Positions 40,779 through 53,117 of a DNA stretch of 64,000 bases are shown here, in pieces. The notes beneath the pieces were generated by a model. That model made no database searches, was not told where the DNA came from, and worked only from the letters and a program-made list of their open reading frames with translations. Source of the DNA: Paramecium sonneborni (Eukaryota > Ciliophora > Oligohymenophorea > Peniculida > Parameciidae); the NCBI GenBank assembly GCA_905182985.1, contig CAJJDN010000010.1, forward strand, positions 314,221-378,220, given 5' to 3'. How positions within the stretch are numbered: the stretch's first letter is position 1; every line of letters begins with the position of its first letter. Position numbers and translations under genes: made by a program.

Positions 40779-42326
40779 ATGTAAGAATCAGTATCAGCTT
40801 ATTTGAAAACTGAACCAGATTCAATTAAGGATCATCCACCAAGTAAATTTAAGCCAAATATTATGCAAAATAATCAACGAATTATCAATTGTAAGAAAGT
40901 CACATACTTGAATATTAAAAAATAAACTTAATCAAACCAAAAAGATGCATGGAAATAAATGTTTGGCAATTTTCTACATGATATAAGTTTAAAGTAAAAA
41001 AAGAAACACTTTGCACCAGATGCCAAAGAAGTACATTAATTAATATTATTATAGCACCTTTAAGATCCATTAGTAAATGAAATTCCTATTCTACTTCCTT
41101 GCACTAATAAACAATTCAAGTTAGAGTTCTATAAATATCTTGAAGGAGAATAATCTATATAAGAATTAATGAAAACCATTAATTTTCCTCATGTTCATGC
41201 TGTATGTCAATCTAATCTATTCTAAAATAGTAGTAAATTGAGGACTCTAAAAGTCATAAGAGAAAATTGTCAATTGTTCAAAAAATCAAAAAATTTAAGA
41301 ATCATGGATACACTAAAACTAATGACTTTACTCCTTTATTAGATATCAATAGTTCTACGAGATAACTTAAAGCACATTAAATACGTCTAGTTGATTAAAG
41401 AAGATTTACTGAAGCTGGAAAATTATTGGACATCTTTAAGACCAAAATAAACAAAAAGATTTAGGTTTTAAGAGATTTTGTTTAATCAAGAGTATTTTTT
41501 AATTCTATTTTTTTAGATTGATTTACGTAAATCTTTAAATAAAGAATAAAGAGAAGAAGAAATACGAAATATTCATTTTATTAAAACTTTCTTTGATATC
41601 ACTAATGATTATAATTAACATATTTAATAACAATAAGATGAACTTAAAGATGATGCTCAATTTTATAAAAAATTAGTACCTTGCTAACGAAAATTAAAAT
41701 AATTACTAGTAAATTATGATAATGTATAACCAATCATTAAACATTAAGAAAAACATTTTGATAAATTTGATTATCCTTCATTAGGTATATTAAAAAATTA
41801 AATGAATTAATATTCTAAAGATTATTTAGTAGAATTAGAAGAATAAAAATAAATTTAATTTAAATTAGCTTTAAATTAAGTAAGAAAGCTTCTGGAATAA
41901 CAGAATATTAAATTTTAATCTGAATTAAGAAAATCCAAAATTAAAAGTAATTAGAATTCTAAATCTTAATCTCCCCTCCTAATAAAATAACAATAAGATT
42001 ATTTATTTCAAAATAATGCTAAATTATCTGCTGATTGCGCATTAGATGTTGTTGTAGCTAGTCCTAAACACCATCGTAACTAATATCAATCAGTTTGTCA
42101 ATTAAAGGATAGTATTTCTGATCCTAGAAAAAGAAAGTAATATATTATTACTAAAAAACCATTTTACCTTTTTACAAAACAAATAGAGGGAAATAAAAAT
42201 TAAAAAAATTCAAAAGGGTTAATTACAAATTATGATGTTAAGCTTTATGATTATATTCACAATAGAAATATATATACATTAAATAAGCAGTATTATTAAA
42301 AATATATTATAGAGTTAAAGAAATGA
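40779..42326 (+). CDS. Hypothetical coiled-coil protein
   Basis: A 497-residue product (introns of 29 and 25 nt). Basic and Gln/Asn-rich, with a coiled coil in the middle (F-I-K-T-F-F-D-I to L-V-E-L-E-E-Q-K-Q) and a Lys-rich C-terminus. Nothing recognised. Its ATG is 25 bp from the divergent cyclic-nucleotide-binding gene, and its TGA overlaps the putative ATG of the next gene. Confidence 0.7.
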
Positions 42327-42728
42327 CTTAGAAATTTCATACGATGGTTGAAAGTGAATATGAATAACAATTAAATCAAAAATTAGAAACACATTTAAAT
42401 CAATTAAAAAATAGAAAATTGAAATTACGTTAACATGGATCTTTAGAAGCATAAAAAAGAGTATAAACTGAAAGATAATAAGATGAAATTTCAGATGATT
42501 AATCATTATAATCAATATATGAAGTAAATCTTGATGTTTTGTATGATTAATCTAATCAATTAACAAAAAAGTTAAGAGAAAAAAATGATGCAGGATTTGC
42601 TAAAAGAATAAAATAACTAATAAAATTAGAGGAAGTGAATTCGTAAAGATAAATTATTAATATTTAGATAATGCCTTAAAACAAATTTATAGAAGTTGAA
42701 TAAATCTTAGAATTCTTTAAACAATTGA
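42323..42728 (+). CDS. Hypothetical small charged helical protein
   Basis: A 126-residue product after removal of a 25-nt intron. Mostly charged helix (Q-L-N-Q-K-L-E-T-H-L-N-Q-L-K-N-R). The first ATG overlaps the TGA of the upstream gene; a second in-frame ATG at 42344 gives M-V-E-S-E-Y and is an equally good start. No family match. The possibility that it is an unrecognised 3' exon of the upstream gene was tested and fails because no intron removes the TGA without a new stop. Confidence 0.5.
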
Positions 42729-42805
42729 TTATATATTTCTGTATACTCTATTTATTATAAAAGTTAGTTAGTTGCTTAATAAATTTTAAATTATATCTAA
42801 TAAAA

Positions 42806-43442
42806 ATGACAAACAGAGATATGGATGCTCCTCCTTTAAATGAAGATGAATTAAATGAAGTTTATAATTGGGTTGATACTATACCTTTATCAAGACCAAA
42901 AAGACATATAGGAAGAGATTTTGCAGATGGAGTTTTAATGGCTGAAATTGTTTAACATTATATACCTAGAATAGTTGATATTCATAATTATAGCTTAGCT
43001 CATTCTGTTTAATAAAAATAATACAATTGGAATACTTTGAATACAAAAGTAATTATTATATTCTAAAATCTAGGTTTTTAGGAAAATGGGGTTCTAAATT
43101 ACTTAAAAAGATATTGATGCTGTCATTTCAGTTGTGCCAGAAGCAATAGAAAGAATTCTCAAAGTTGTTTAAGTTAAAATATCAATGTTTTTGGATAACC
43201 AAGAATAAAATCAGATTCATTAATAAGAGAAGTCAATTGAAATTTAGTAAAATTAAAATAAAGTTAACAATAAAAAGGCACCTAATAACAAATCTAACGA
43301 AAAAGATTTAATAATTTAAGATTAGAAAGAAACCATAGAGATTCTAGAACTTAAAATATAAAAATTAGAATAACTTGTAAAATTAAAGGATAGTAAAATT
43401 TAATAGTTAATGCAAAAACTCTAATAAGCAGGAATAAAATGA
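42806..43442 (+). CDS. SPEF1/CLAMP-like calponin-homology protein
   Basis: A 203-residue microtubule-binding protein of the sperm-flagellar-protein-1 family, found in the central apparatus and rootlets of cilia. The N-terminal calponin-homology domain reads Y-N-W-V-D-T-I-P-L-S-R-P-K-R, R-D-F-A-D-G-V-L-M-A-E-I, Y-I-P-R-I-V-D-I-H-N-Y and Q-Y-N-W-N-T-L-N-T-K-V, a near-diagnostic SPEF1 string. A 25-nt intron follows the N-T-K codons. The C-terminal 60 residues are a coiled coil, as in the family, which makes it a dimer. Length slightly shorter than animal SPEF1. Confidence 0.94.
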
Positions 43443-43459
43443 TATAGTTACTATATATA

Positions 43460-44140
43460 TCATTCACATAAATTTTAGAAATAACTTTTCTCGATAATAT
43501 TCTTACAAGAATCTTTTTTTCCATCATACTTTTCATCGCTTAATTGATGTTAATTTCTTTTAATGTTGTGTTTAATCTCTTCTTCATCAGAAGAGAATGG
43601 TTATTATTAGTTTTTCATCTTTTAAAATATTGACATTCTTTATTTTTATGGTGATTCTTACTACACCAAGTTTTTCATAATTAATGGAGAACTTTAAGGA
43701 GTAGTATTTGGAGTTCTTCTTTATTTTATTGAATTCATTTCTATGCTCATCTATTGAACAGTGTTCCCTGTTGATTCTTTATTATCATTTTCTTCATTAT
43801 TTTATATAGTATTAAATGACATAGTGCTGGACTTATTCACTCTTCTCTTAGGTTTTTTATAAAACCTCTCTTGATTTTCTAAAGGGTCTGTTTTCATTTG
43901 TATACCCAATTATTTTAAATATACTACTATTAATTACTCTTTTTTTATCCATTCGTTTTCGGGGTTTTGATTGCTAAGTATGACTAATTCAAAAGACTCG
44001 TCAGATTATTAATCACAAGTATATAAATTTTATGCATCTCTTAAATTTAAATTTTGGGATATGTCATTTTTATCTGTCACATTAGTATATTCTTAAGTAT
44101 TAAATGTAGTTTCTGATGATTAAAATTAACCTAATTTCAT
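43460..44140 (-). CDS. Hypothetical Ser/Asn/Gln-rich protein
   Basis: A 226-residue intronless frame. Low-complexity and polar, with basic patches (Y-K-K-P-K-R-R-V-N-K-S), possible phosphorylation sites (T-P-N-T-T-P-Q-S-S-P; F-S-S-D-E-E-E) and no hydrophobic segments. Looks intrinsically disordered. Convergent with SPEF1, 17 bp from its stop. Confidence 0.65.
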
Positions 44141-44481
44141 ACACTATTAAAACAAGAAAGTAATGATTGAATTTATATTTTTATTATTAATATAATCAAT
44201 TTCGATTTGAATATATAGGATAATCACAAACTTATTGAAAAATTATCAAATAAATATATTAGCTGTTTTAACATATTTGATTAATTAGAAATAATTTATA
44301 ATAACAAAAAAATAATATAAAAAATTAATGAAGATTAACTTCAATTTATTTTAATATAATATTTTATTTTCATAAAATAAATTTAGACCTTTAAAAATAA
44401 CAGTAATATTTTTAATTGCATAAAAAAATTTAATACTTTTTTAAATTTTGAACAAAACTATATAATTTATAGAAAATAGAA
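44141..44481. other. Intergenic spacer
   Basis: 341 bp of A/T-rich sequence between two minus-strand genes; nothing recognised. Confidence 0.4.
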
Positions 44482-46112
44482 TCATTTTAAAGAAACATTT
44501 ACTTTCCTAAACTTTGTTTTTATTTCTTAATCATTTGCAATGTTTTTGAGCAAACTTTTATTTTAAAGTAATTCTAACCTTGACATCTTTTCATGCAAAC
44601 TTTTATTCCTTGTCTCTTCTATTTATTTCTTAATATCATCTTAGTTCTATTTACGAAATTTTTTAATTTACTATTATTTATTTCAATTATAATAATTACT
44701 TCTTATTTTTCTTGCTATTTCTATGAAAAATTAATTAATTCAAGTTATTATTCAAGAAATTAAATCTTTTGTTCTTCTTCTTCTGATAATTTTTTTTTCT
44801 ACTTTTATTGTATTTACAATTATAATTATTATTTTATTTGTTCTATTTTTTCTTTATCTTTTTATTTTTTTTCAATAATTTTTTATTTTTCTATTTCTTC
44901 TTATTATTTTAATTATTCTAATAAATATTTTTCTTCACTTTCTTCTTACTCTTATTATTTACTGAGAACCTAAAAGCTATAATTATTCATAAATTATTTA
45001 ATCTTCTCTTCTCTTTCTTTTTTTTGATTTTCTCTTTTTTCATCCTCTAAAATTTATTTCTGCAACTCTATTTATTGTAATTTTAATTCAAGATCTCTTT
45101 ATTATTTCAATTCATCTTAAGCCTTAAAATTATTATGATATTTACCTTTTATCTTAGTAATTCATTTTCTTTAAGCATTAATTAAATTTTTTCTTTTTAT
45201 TCTTATCTTTTTTTATTAATTTACAAAGATTCTTTATTGATATCATTTTTTAATTATTACAAAATTTCATCTTCTTATAGTTTTGATTATCTCTGAATTT
45301 CTTGCCTAAAATTAACTTATATAGAGTATTACTTTCTCATTTTTTCATTATAAACTTGTTCATCTCTTAACTTTTTCTCTTAATATTATTTTAGTTTTAA
45401 AGATTCTTTTTTTAATTTTTCTATTTACTCAAATTCAATTTTCCTTTATTAATTTAATTATACAAATTAAGCTTCTTTTTATTCATCTTATTTTTTTTAT
45501 TATTCTTTTTCTTTTAATTACTTATCCAAATCTTCTTTTAATTTTTATCTCATAAGTTATTATTTCTTTTTTATTTCTATTTATTCTTTTAAATACATAG
45601 CTGTATCATATTTTATAATAGCAGCCCATTCATCTTGGTTTTCATCATCTAATTCATAAATTGATTTCTATCTTGAAGGTACAGAATCTTGTCTATTTAT
45701 ATCTTAAGCAACCTTATTTATTTTTTAATATGGCTTTTCTTGAGTTTAAGTGTTAGCTTTTTGATTTCTATTTCTTTTCTAACTATATGAATTTGATTGT
45801 TAATTATTTTGTAACTATTATTAATTAGATTAATTCATAAGGTTTGTTAATATCTGTTCTTTTTCAGAGATAGATTTAGAAATTGCTGATTTGACATCTA
45901 TTTTTAATTATCTTACACCCTATTCATTATATGATGAATATTTAGATTTATAATCATTTACATAACAAGTGATTAACTTTATTAAATTTATTAAATACTC
46001 TTCTATCAATAGATTTCTAACCAAAATCATTTAAAAGTTTTTCTAATATGAATTCTGAAATATTAAATTGTTGCTTTATATTGTCTTGTTTTTTTCCTTA
46101 TTAAGGATTCAT
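44482..46112 (-). CDS. Highly charged long coiled-coil protein
   Basis: A 518-residue product (introns of 22, 23 and 29 nt). After an N-terminal 60 residues (S-E-F-I-L-E-K-L-L-N-D-F-G) and a Gln/Ser/Asn linker with D-E-W-A-A-I-I-K-Y, residues about 180-460 are a nearly uninterrupted Glu/Lys/Gln helix. The short N-terminal helical unit could be a dimerisation motif. No family assigned; a cytoskeletal or trichocyst/basal-body component is plausible only by analogy. Confidence 0.78.
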
Positions 46113-46261
46113 TAATTAATTTATAATAAGAATAAAATTTAATGTAATACTGTTTCCATTTAATAATATTTTTGATCTTAATCAATTAAGTAAAATATAA
46201 GCTAAATAGAATATTTAAATAAATTATATCTTTGCTTAATTAAAATATACATATCTATTTA

Positions 46262-47736
46262 TCAATATTCTATATTCCCATCATTTAGTGGTTAATGATA
46301 GTTTGCATTTTACTAAAGCTCTTATCCTACCTAATCTATTCTAATATACTAAGATTATATTGGTTCTTATATTTTATCTTTTTGAGCTTACATTATTATT
46401 TTTTGATTCATTTATTTTCTACAATTTGGACATGTACTATGTTTATTTAACCAAATCTAAAAACATTAGACATGAAACATATGGCAACAAGGAGTTAATC
46501 TCAATTCTTGCTTACCTTCACCTTCTAAACATATTGAACATTCAAAATTTCCTTCATATAAACCTTTTTCTTTTTTAAATTTCCTCATGTATTTTTTTAA
46601 AAATTCAAATGTATAAAAACTATTTTCCTCTTACAATTCCACTGGTGCAATTTATAAATATCTAACTCTACATTTACATTTGTAAAAAACATAAAAAAAT
46701 ATAACAATAAGAAGAAATGAACTTAATGAAACTACAACATAAATTACTATTTTATTTGTTTCATCATCAGATGTAGAAGTAGATTTTTAAGAAACCTCAA
46801 AAAAGAATTATTATTTATCTTCAGAAATTATTTTAATTAACAGACGATGAAATCTAAATCAACTTCATAATATTACCTTTATAGATTTGAATTATAATTT
46901 AACAAAGAAACATTGAATTTAATAGAAATTGTATTTTCCTATTAAGTTAAGCTATAATTCTAATAAAGTTTAAAAGGAACACCAATTTAAAAGTTTTCAA
47001 ATAGATAATATAAGGAAACTAGTGTTTAAGGTTGTTAAAAAATCTCTGTTAAACCCATTTTGAATTCAACTTAATCTAATTATGCTTCTTGTTAAAAATA
47101 AAAATTTTAAGTTCCCAAAATGTTAATATTATCAATCTTTTAATCAAGTTTTAGTTCTATAGCCTCTTTTGAGCAATCTAAATCTATAAAATTATTATTG
47201 CATTAACAAACTCCATCCATACAAATCCCAGATTCTGAAGAGCAATTTTAAGGACAAGGTTTTTATGAAATTTTTTTAATTTTAAGAGTATATTAATATG
47301 TTCTTCTGTCATTTCTGATTAAATTTGTTATATAAAATTTATCACCACTAATAAATGAATTCGCTGGGATAACAATATTATGATAATTCTTTTTGAGATA
47401 AAAACCATTGAAATCAGCATAAGTTGTTACAATAGTATTTTTATCTAGAGTGGTCAATTAATTTTTTCCTATTGTGGTAAGAAAATTTACGTCTCCATCT
47501 TCAGGATATGAGAAAAATATTCTATTTTAAATGTTATCTTACTCAAAAAATATATTGAAAGGAATATCATATGAACTCAAAGTGAGAAAAAAGGTTGCAT
47601 TATTAATAGTTTATTGAATGAGATAATCAGAGTTTTCTAATTCTATAAATTCTCCCTCATCCATAAAGTATGGATCTACATTAATAATTTGTAGACCTAT
47701 TGATAAGCTAAATAATGAAACCAGATACTTAAACAT
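46262..47736 (-). CDS. Membrane RING-H2 finger protein with EGF-like extracellular region
   Basis: A 483-residue type I membrane protein and probable E3 ubiquitin ligase. N-terminal signal peptide (M-F-K-Y-L-V-S-L-F-S-L-S-I-G), an extracellular part with an EGF-like C-P-x-N-C-x6-C-x4-C-x-C-x7-C pattern near residue 175, one transmembrane helix (I-V-I-Y-V-V-V-S-L-S-S-F-L-L-I-V) near residue 330, and a cytosolic RING-H2: C-S-I-C, T-P-C-C-H-M-F-H-V-Q-C, C-P-N-C. A 23-nt intron ahead of the membrane helix is required to join the two frames. The layout resembles PA-TM-RING ligases acting at endosome or cell-surface membranes. Confidence 0.88.
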
Positions 47737-48081
47737 TTATTTTTTAATAAAAAATATAAACTTGATAATTATATTTTCTTTTCCTTAATAAATTTAACAA
47801 CTATATTTCTAAAAATATCCAATAAGATATTGATTAAATATTTAAAATGCAATAAATAAATTTTATTCTCCAACCTATTCATTGTATTTTTATTATTATT
47901 TTCATTAAGATATATATGTTAAAAATATAAATCATTTTGTTGAAAAGATAACTAGATTTTTAATAATGGTTTGCTTAAATAGAACCATAATTTCTTTATA
48001 AATTTTATTCTTGATTATTATTTGAGGTTCATATTATAATTAATTTTGCGCGACGTTAATTTTTTTTTTAACGAATAAATT
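47737..48081. other. Divergent intergenic region upstream of the mitotic cyclin
   Basis: 345 bp, A/T-rich except for an E2F-like GC patch next to the cyclin start (listed separately). Serves the divergent RING and cyclin genes. Confidence 0.5.
48044..48052 (+). promoter_or_regulatory. E2F/DP-like site upstream of cyclin
   Basis: TTTTGCGCG, a match to the E2F consensus TTTSSCGC in its TTTTGCGC form, 30 bp before the cyclin ATG. Runs of GCGC are very rare in this A/T-rich sequence, which makes the site conspicuous. Binding is an inference. Confidence 0.45.
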
Positions 48082-49321
48082 ATGGAAATTAAATACAACA
48101 GATCACTTAGTGGAGTACCAGAAAATCAATAACAATAACCTCTTAGAAGGATAACCAAAACCTACATAGAAAATAGAGATCCTGTAAGAAGAAACTTAAC
48201 ATCATTATATAATGAAGGTAAAATAATATTTTATTGAAATCAAGACACTCAATAAATTAATAAATCTATGCCCAACAGTAATAACGATTTAAGAAGGAAA
48301 ATGCTCAATTAAGAAAGAGTAAAACGATCTCTAAATCAAGATGTGTTAGAAGATAAAGAGAATGTACCTTAACATAAAGGACTTACAACAAAAATTTATA
48401 CTCTCCCCTAAGAATTGTCTAATATCAATATTAAATAGAAATTTGATCATACTATTTTAGAGAATCAAAATCTGTAAAAATGGTATACAGAAGATATATT
48501 TTTCTATTTAAAAGAATAAGAAGTATTATAAATAAAATTACATTAGAAAAAATCCACTCCTTTAGAATGGTTAAAAAATCACTCTATTCCAAGTAATTTA
48601 AGAGCAAAAATGATTGATTGGATGGTAGAAGTTTTATGTTCATATAAATGCACAGATTAAACTTTTTTTGTTGCAGTAAGAACTATGGACTTTTACTTTT
48701 CAAAAAGTGAAAAATAATTAGAAATATCAGATTTACATCTTTGCGGTGTAACATCAATGTTTATTGCAGCTAAATATGAAGAAATTCATCCTATGAAATT
48801 ATCTGTTGTTCATGAAAAAATTGCTCATAAAAAATTATCAACAGATCAAATAAAAAAAAAAGAGAGTGATATTTTATAAACTATAGGTTTTGATTTAGTT
48901 GGTGGTACTCTTTATGATATGTATAATCTTATATTAACAAATTGCTTTATTGAATAAAAACTAAAAGAGAAAAACTACAAATATCTAAAAAAACTTTGTT
49001 TGTATCTCTCTAAAATGGTTTTGTATGATTATGAAATTTGTGGTAAATCTAATTATACTTTATTGGGTGCTGCTTTAATTTTTGTTGCTTTCAAAATTGT
49101 AGAACAATTAGATTCTACTTTTAATGCTGATAGTTAAGTATTAATTTTTATTAATTTTATAGATTAAAGATATTGCTTAAACTATTTAGATTGATTAAGA
49201 TTAGTTAATAGAAACAGCAGCCAAAGTTTTAAATCTCGCTAAGAACTTTGAAAAGCATTTTCCTAATTTGGAAAATTTAAAAAAATTTAATGGATTTTAG
49301 TTAGAAGATGATGAATAATGA
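48082..49321 (+). CDS. A/B-type mitotic cyclin
   Basis: A 395-residue CDK partner (introns of 27 and 25 nt). The N-terminal 180 residues are basic and disordered. The cyclin box opens with L-R-A-K-M-I-D-W-M-V-E-V, the MRAIL-type helix of A/B cyclins, then T-M-D-F-Y-F, L-H-L-C-G-V-T-S-M-F-I-A-A-K-Y-E-E-I and E-S-D-I-L-Q-T-I-G-F-D-L. A second box follows to residue 370. No clear destruction box is visible; R-R-N-L-T-S-L-Y-N near residue 35 is a weak candidate. An E2F-like site sits just upstream, which would fit periodic expression. Confidence 0.93.
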
Positions 49322-49403
49322 TCTAAACATATATATATTAATTTTATTAATTATATGTGGCAAACATAAAAATTATATCTAATGTACTTCTATATTTAAT
49401 AAA

Positions 49404-49885
49404 TCAATCAGCTTTCTTAGTGCTTTCAGTTGTATGTTTCTCACCCTTTCCTTTTGTTGAAACTTTGGCAGATGCCTTTCTTGCTAACAATTATTTTCTG
49501 TCTTCATTAAGGTAGGGTTTTGTAATGATACATTATGATGGTCTTATTGGAATTTAATATGGCATTCCTATTATATGATTACTTATTTACCATTAGCTTT
49601 TGTTCTTGTGAGTTTTTCAATTTAAATAACCCATCTCTTTCTGTAAACTGATGAAACCTTACCCTTTGTACCCTTATGTGTGCCTATTCTCAATTTTATT
49701 ATTATACCCCTAACAACTGTGACTTCATCATCTTTTCTAACAGGTAATGCTCTAACATTGTATTTCTTTCTTAAATCCTTTGAAAGATGTGCACTCATTA
49801 ATTTATATCTAATATTTGATGGTGCTCCCAAATGGGCTCTTCTGCCCTTTCTTCTTTAACTTGAAACTTCGACATGGGTTTTCAT
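49404..49885 (-). CDS. RPL26: 60S ribosomal protein L26 (uL24)
   Basis: A 144-residue large-subunit protein that binds 25S/5.8S rRNA near the exit tunnel. Hallmarks: [44 protein letters not shown] (KOW motif) and [13 protein letters not shown]. The KOW motif is complete only after removing a 24-nt intron; a second 23-nt intron precedes N-G-M-P. The length matches the family. Confidence 0.97.
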
Positions 49886-50687
49886 TTTGAAAAAGATTTA
49901 ATTAAAAATTAATTTTTTCTTTTTTTCTAAGTAATTTCATGCAATATATTAAAATTCATCAAAAATACTCTATTATTCTAAATTCTTTTAAATTTTATTG
50001 CATCACATCTTTGTTTCAAGATCCAATAATTAAAGTTGTTTTTTTAAATCAAACTTAATTACTAGAACCATTGATTTTACTTTAGTAATAATTAAAATAA
50101 TTTATAAATTTTTAAATGCTTCTCGTTTTACCTTCTTATTAATCACTTCAAAAGATCTCTATAAAAATTTACAATTTTATTATAATTAATTATCTCTAAT
50201 ACTTTAATATATTTATATAAATTTTTCAAATTATTAAAGTACTTTTTTAGTGTATACTTAAGAGAACTAAAAAAAATAATAAATACATAAATAAACATCA
50301 AATTTTTCTCTTATCCTGTATTTTTTTCACTTAATAAATATAATTTAATCTGTTAGAAGAATATTGATATTTAGTATGGATTAGAATATGTTTAATTAAT
50401 CCAATTAATTTTTATCTAGCCAATAAAAAGAAAGTTTTATTTGACTCTTTAAATTTTAGAATTACTCTAAGAAATATCAAAGAAATAATTAAAGTAAGAG
50501 CTGAATGATTAGTAAAACAAGAAAAATATGATAATGATTATTTATGATTTTATTTGAACTCAATAAATAGTAAAAATAAAAAATTGTTTAGCTTATATAA
50601 AGATTGAAAGAATAAGTATTTTATGAAAAGAACCTTTTTTAAAAAAGAAGTTAAGGTAGATTAATTAATCTTATATGAAAATTCAAT
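49886..50687. other. Intergenic region between H4 and RPL26 genes
   Basis: 802 bp of A/T-rich sequence between two minus-strand genes. I see no ORF I would defend and no RNA gene. The RPL26 promoter must lie at its left end. Confidence 0.45.
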
Positions 50688-50996
50688 TCATGCACCAAAG
50701 CCATAGAGGGTTCTTCCTTATCTCTTTAATGAGTAAACAACATCCATAACAGTGACAGTCTTTCTTCTAGCATGTTCAGTATATGTGATGGCATCTCTGA
50801 CAACGTTCTCCAAAAAGCTCTTTAAAACATTTCTTGAGTCATCATAGAGAAATGAGGAAATTCTTTTTACTCCTCCTCTTCTAGCTAATCTTCTAATAGC
50901 GGGTTTTGTTATTCCTTCAATTGAAGCTTTGTTTGGTTTTCTAGCGTGTCTTTTAGCACTAACTTTTCCAATTCCTTTTCCTGATTTTCCAGCCAT
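50688..50996 (-). CDS. H4: Histone H4
   Basis: A 102-residue core histone, intronless. [31 protein letters not shown] and [13 protein letters not shown] are nearly invariant. The tail [16 protein letters not shown] has Lys at spaced positions for acetylation and is of the ciliate type, like the A-G-G-K start of Tetrahymena H4 and unlike the S-G-R-G-K tail of animals. [11 protein letters not shown] is also ciliate-like. Usually co-expressed with H3 in S phase; no H3 gene is in this window. Confidence 0.98.
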
Positions 50997-52027
50997 GTTT
51001 CTTTATTTTGAATTATAATTATTATAAGTAAAAACTGGTAGTTGTATATGGAATCAAAATCCAAATAATCCCAAAATTAACCAATCAAATTTTTCTTAAA
51101 AAAATCATTTTTATCAAGACGATTAATAATTATATGCGCAATTTTTTCTTTTATTTAATTTATTCAAATAAATCACAATAATAATTCTCCTTCTCTAAAT
51201 AATTTTTATTATTTTTATAAAATACTTAATCTGTCTCATTTCTCTTTTGTATTAAATATTAAATTAATTTTTCATAATTTTAGAAAAATTTATGAAGCAA
51301 TTTTTAGTTTAACAAATTATTCTCAAGTCAATCCTTTTTATTCTTGAATGTTTCAAAACAATAAATAATTTTTAAATTTTTATTAAATACATAATAATGA
51401 ATCTTTTTTAAATAAAGATATGTATAATAATTATTCAGAATTAACAATTAAAATGTTGGAAAAAGGTTTATAACCATATAATTATAAATTCTTGACATAA
51501 TGATTTCATCATAAATTTAATAAGAAGTAAGAAATTAGAATCTATTTTTTTAATAAAATAAAATTTTAACTTAAGTTTAATAAACAAGATAAAGTTTTAC
51601 AAAAATTTTTAATTATAAACCATTTATTAATGACACTTTTATCCTAGCACAATTTGTCATCTTTGATTATTAAATATTAATATTATCAAAAATTAAATAA
51701 GATTAAAATATAAATTTAAGTTTTTTTACAATACTTTAATATTTTAAAATAACTTTGAGGTATTATTAAATAATGAAAAAAGAAACACATAATTAAGTAT
51801 TATTTAGATGAACAATTAAGTGAAAAAAGGAAAAATTTAAGGGAATGTATAAATAGTAAATGGAAATAGGATAAATAATGATTTCTATTATTATAAAATC
51901 TTAGAATAATTAATTGTTATTAGAAAGATAAAATTGCTTTAATAAGAATTAAATTTAAAGAAAGTAGGTATAATATGTAGAATGGTTTAATTTCTAATTA
52001 ATAAATACTGATAAAATTAAATGATAC
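50997..52027. other. Intergenic region upstream of H4
   Basis: 1031 bp, A/T-rich, with a single GCGC patch (51135-51145) that resembles the E2F-like element of the cyclin. A 67-codon frame at 51808-52011 is not supported (see rejected). Confidence 0.45.
51135..51145 (-). promoter_or_regulatory. TTGCGC motif upstream of histone H4
   Basis: Minus strand reads AAAATTGCGCA about 140 bp before the H4 ATG. The TTGCGC core is shared with the site before the mitotic cyclin. One mismatch from the E2F consensus; function not shown. Confidence 0.3.
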
Positions 52028-53117
52028 TCATGCTAATCCTCTTTCTTTCATAACTTCCAACATAGTTTTACCAATTTATGCTGGTGATTTCACAACTCTA
52101 ATTCCTGCTTATTCTAGTGCTCTAATTTTTTCAGGTGCACTTCCCTTGCCCTCTAAAGAATGAATAAAATTATAAAATTACTAGATACAATAGCTCCTGC
52201 ATGTCCCATTCTTCTTTCAGGTGGTGCAGTGATACCAGCAATGAAACCAACAACTGGTTTATTTTTTGGATTATTATTTTTAATCCATTCAGCAGCCATT
52301 TCTTCATTTTCTCCTCCTATTTCTCCAATCATAACAATTCCTAGAAATGAATTAAGATATTACCTTCAGTTTCTGGATCAACCATAAATCTCTCTAAAAC
52401 ATCAATAAAATTGGTTCCATTAAATGGATCACCACCAATTCCAACAACTGTAGATTATCCTAATCCAGCTCTTGTTGTTTAATCAACAGCTTCATAAGTA
52501 AGTGTACCAGATCTTGAGACAATTCCAATTTTTCCATTTTAATGAATGTATCCAGGCATGATACCAATTTTACATTCATTTGGTTTAATAATTCCTGGAC
52601 AATTAGGCTTAAATATAACAAATATAATCATACACCAATAACACGAGTGACTGATTAAGATCTTAAAGCATGTTTAACTTTAATCATATCATGTTATGGG
52701 ATTCCATCTGTAATAACAACCTTAACACATTAATAGTATATGTACCACTAAACCAATTTAAGCTTCAATTGCTTCAATTATAGCTGCTGCAGCTGTAGGA
52801 GGAGGAACATAAATAACTGAGGCATCACATCCTGTGCTTTGTTTAGCTTCTAAACAATTCTTGAATACAGGTAATCCAAGATGAGTACTTCCAGCCTCTA
52901 ACTTATATTTTCAATTTTTACTCTTTGGTGAAACTCCACCAACCATTTATGTGAAATAATTTTAAGCTTGTTCTGTTTAAAAGGTACCCTATTATTCAAT
53001 ATCAAATTTTACCTAATTACCGGTGATACCTTAACAGATCACCTTGGTATGTTTATTCACCCATACATAAGGAGTTGTAGTAGATGAAAAAGCACGAAAG
53101 ATTTGTCTGCCAATCAT
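52028..53117 (-). CDS. SUCLG1: Succinyl-CoA ligase alpha subunit (mitochondrial)
   Basis: TCA-cycle enzyme: succinyl-CoA + ADP or GDP + Pi to succinate + CoA + ATP or GTP. 312 residues after removal of six introns (23-29 nt). Starts with a likely mitochondrial targeting peptide ([15 protein letters not shown]), then V-I-C-Q-G-I-T-G-N-Q-G-T-F (CoA site), [51 protein letters not shown], and the phosphohistidine loop [10 protein letters not shown] beta subunit is not in this window. Confidence 0.97.

Noticed and set aside
42323..42728. Idea that the small gene is the last exon of the gene at 40779
   Set aside because: No GT-AG intron of plausible length removes the TGA without creating another stop.
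51808..52011. 67-codon ATG-to-TGA frame on the plus strand between H4 and succinyl-CoA ligase
   Set aside because: With only TGA as stop, frames of this size are expected by chance in A/T-rich DNA; no motif and no intron support it.
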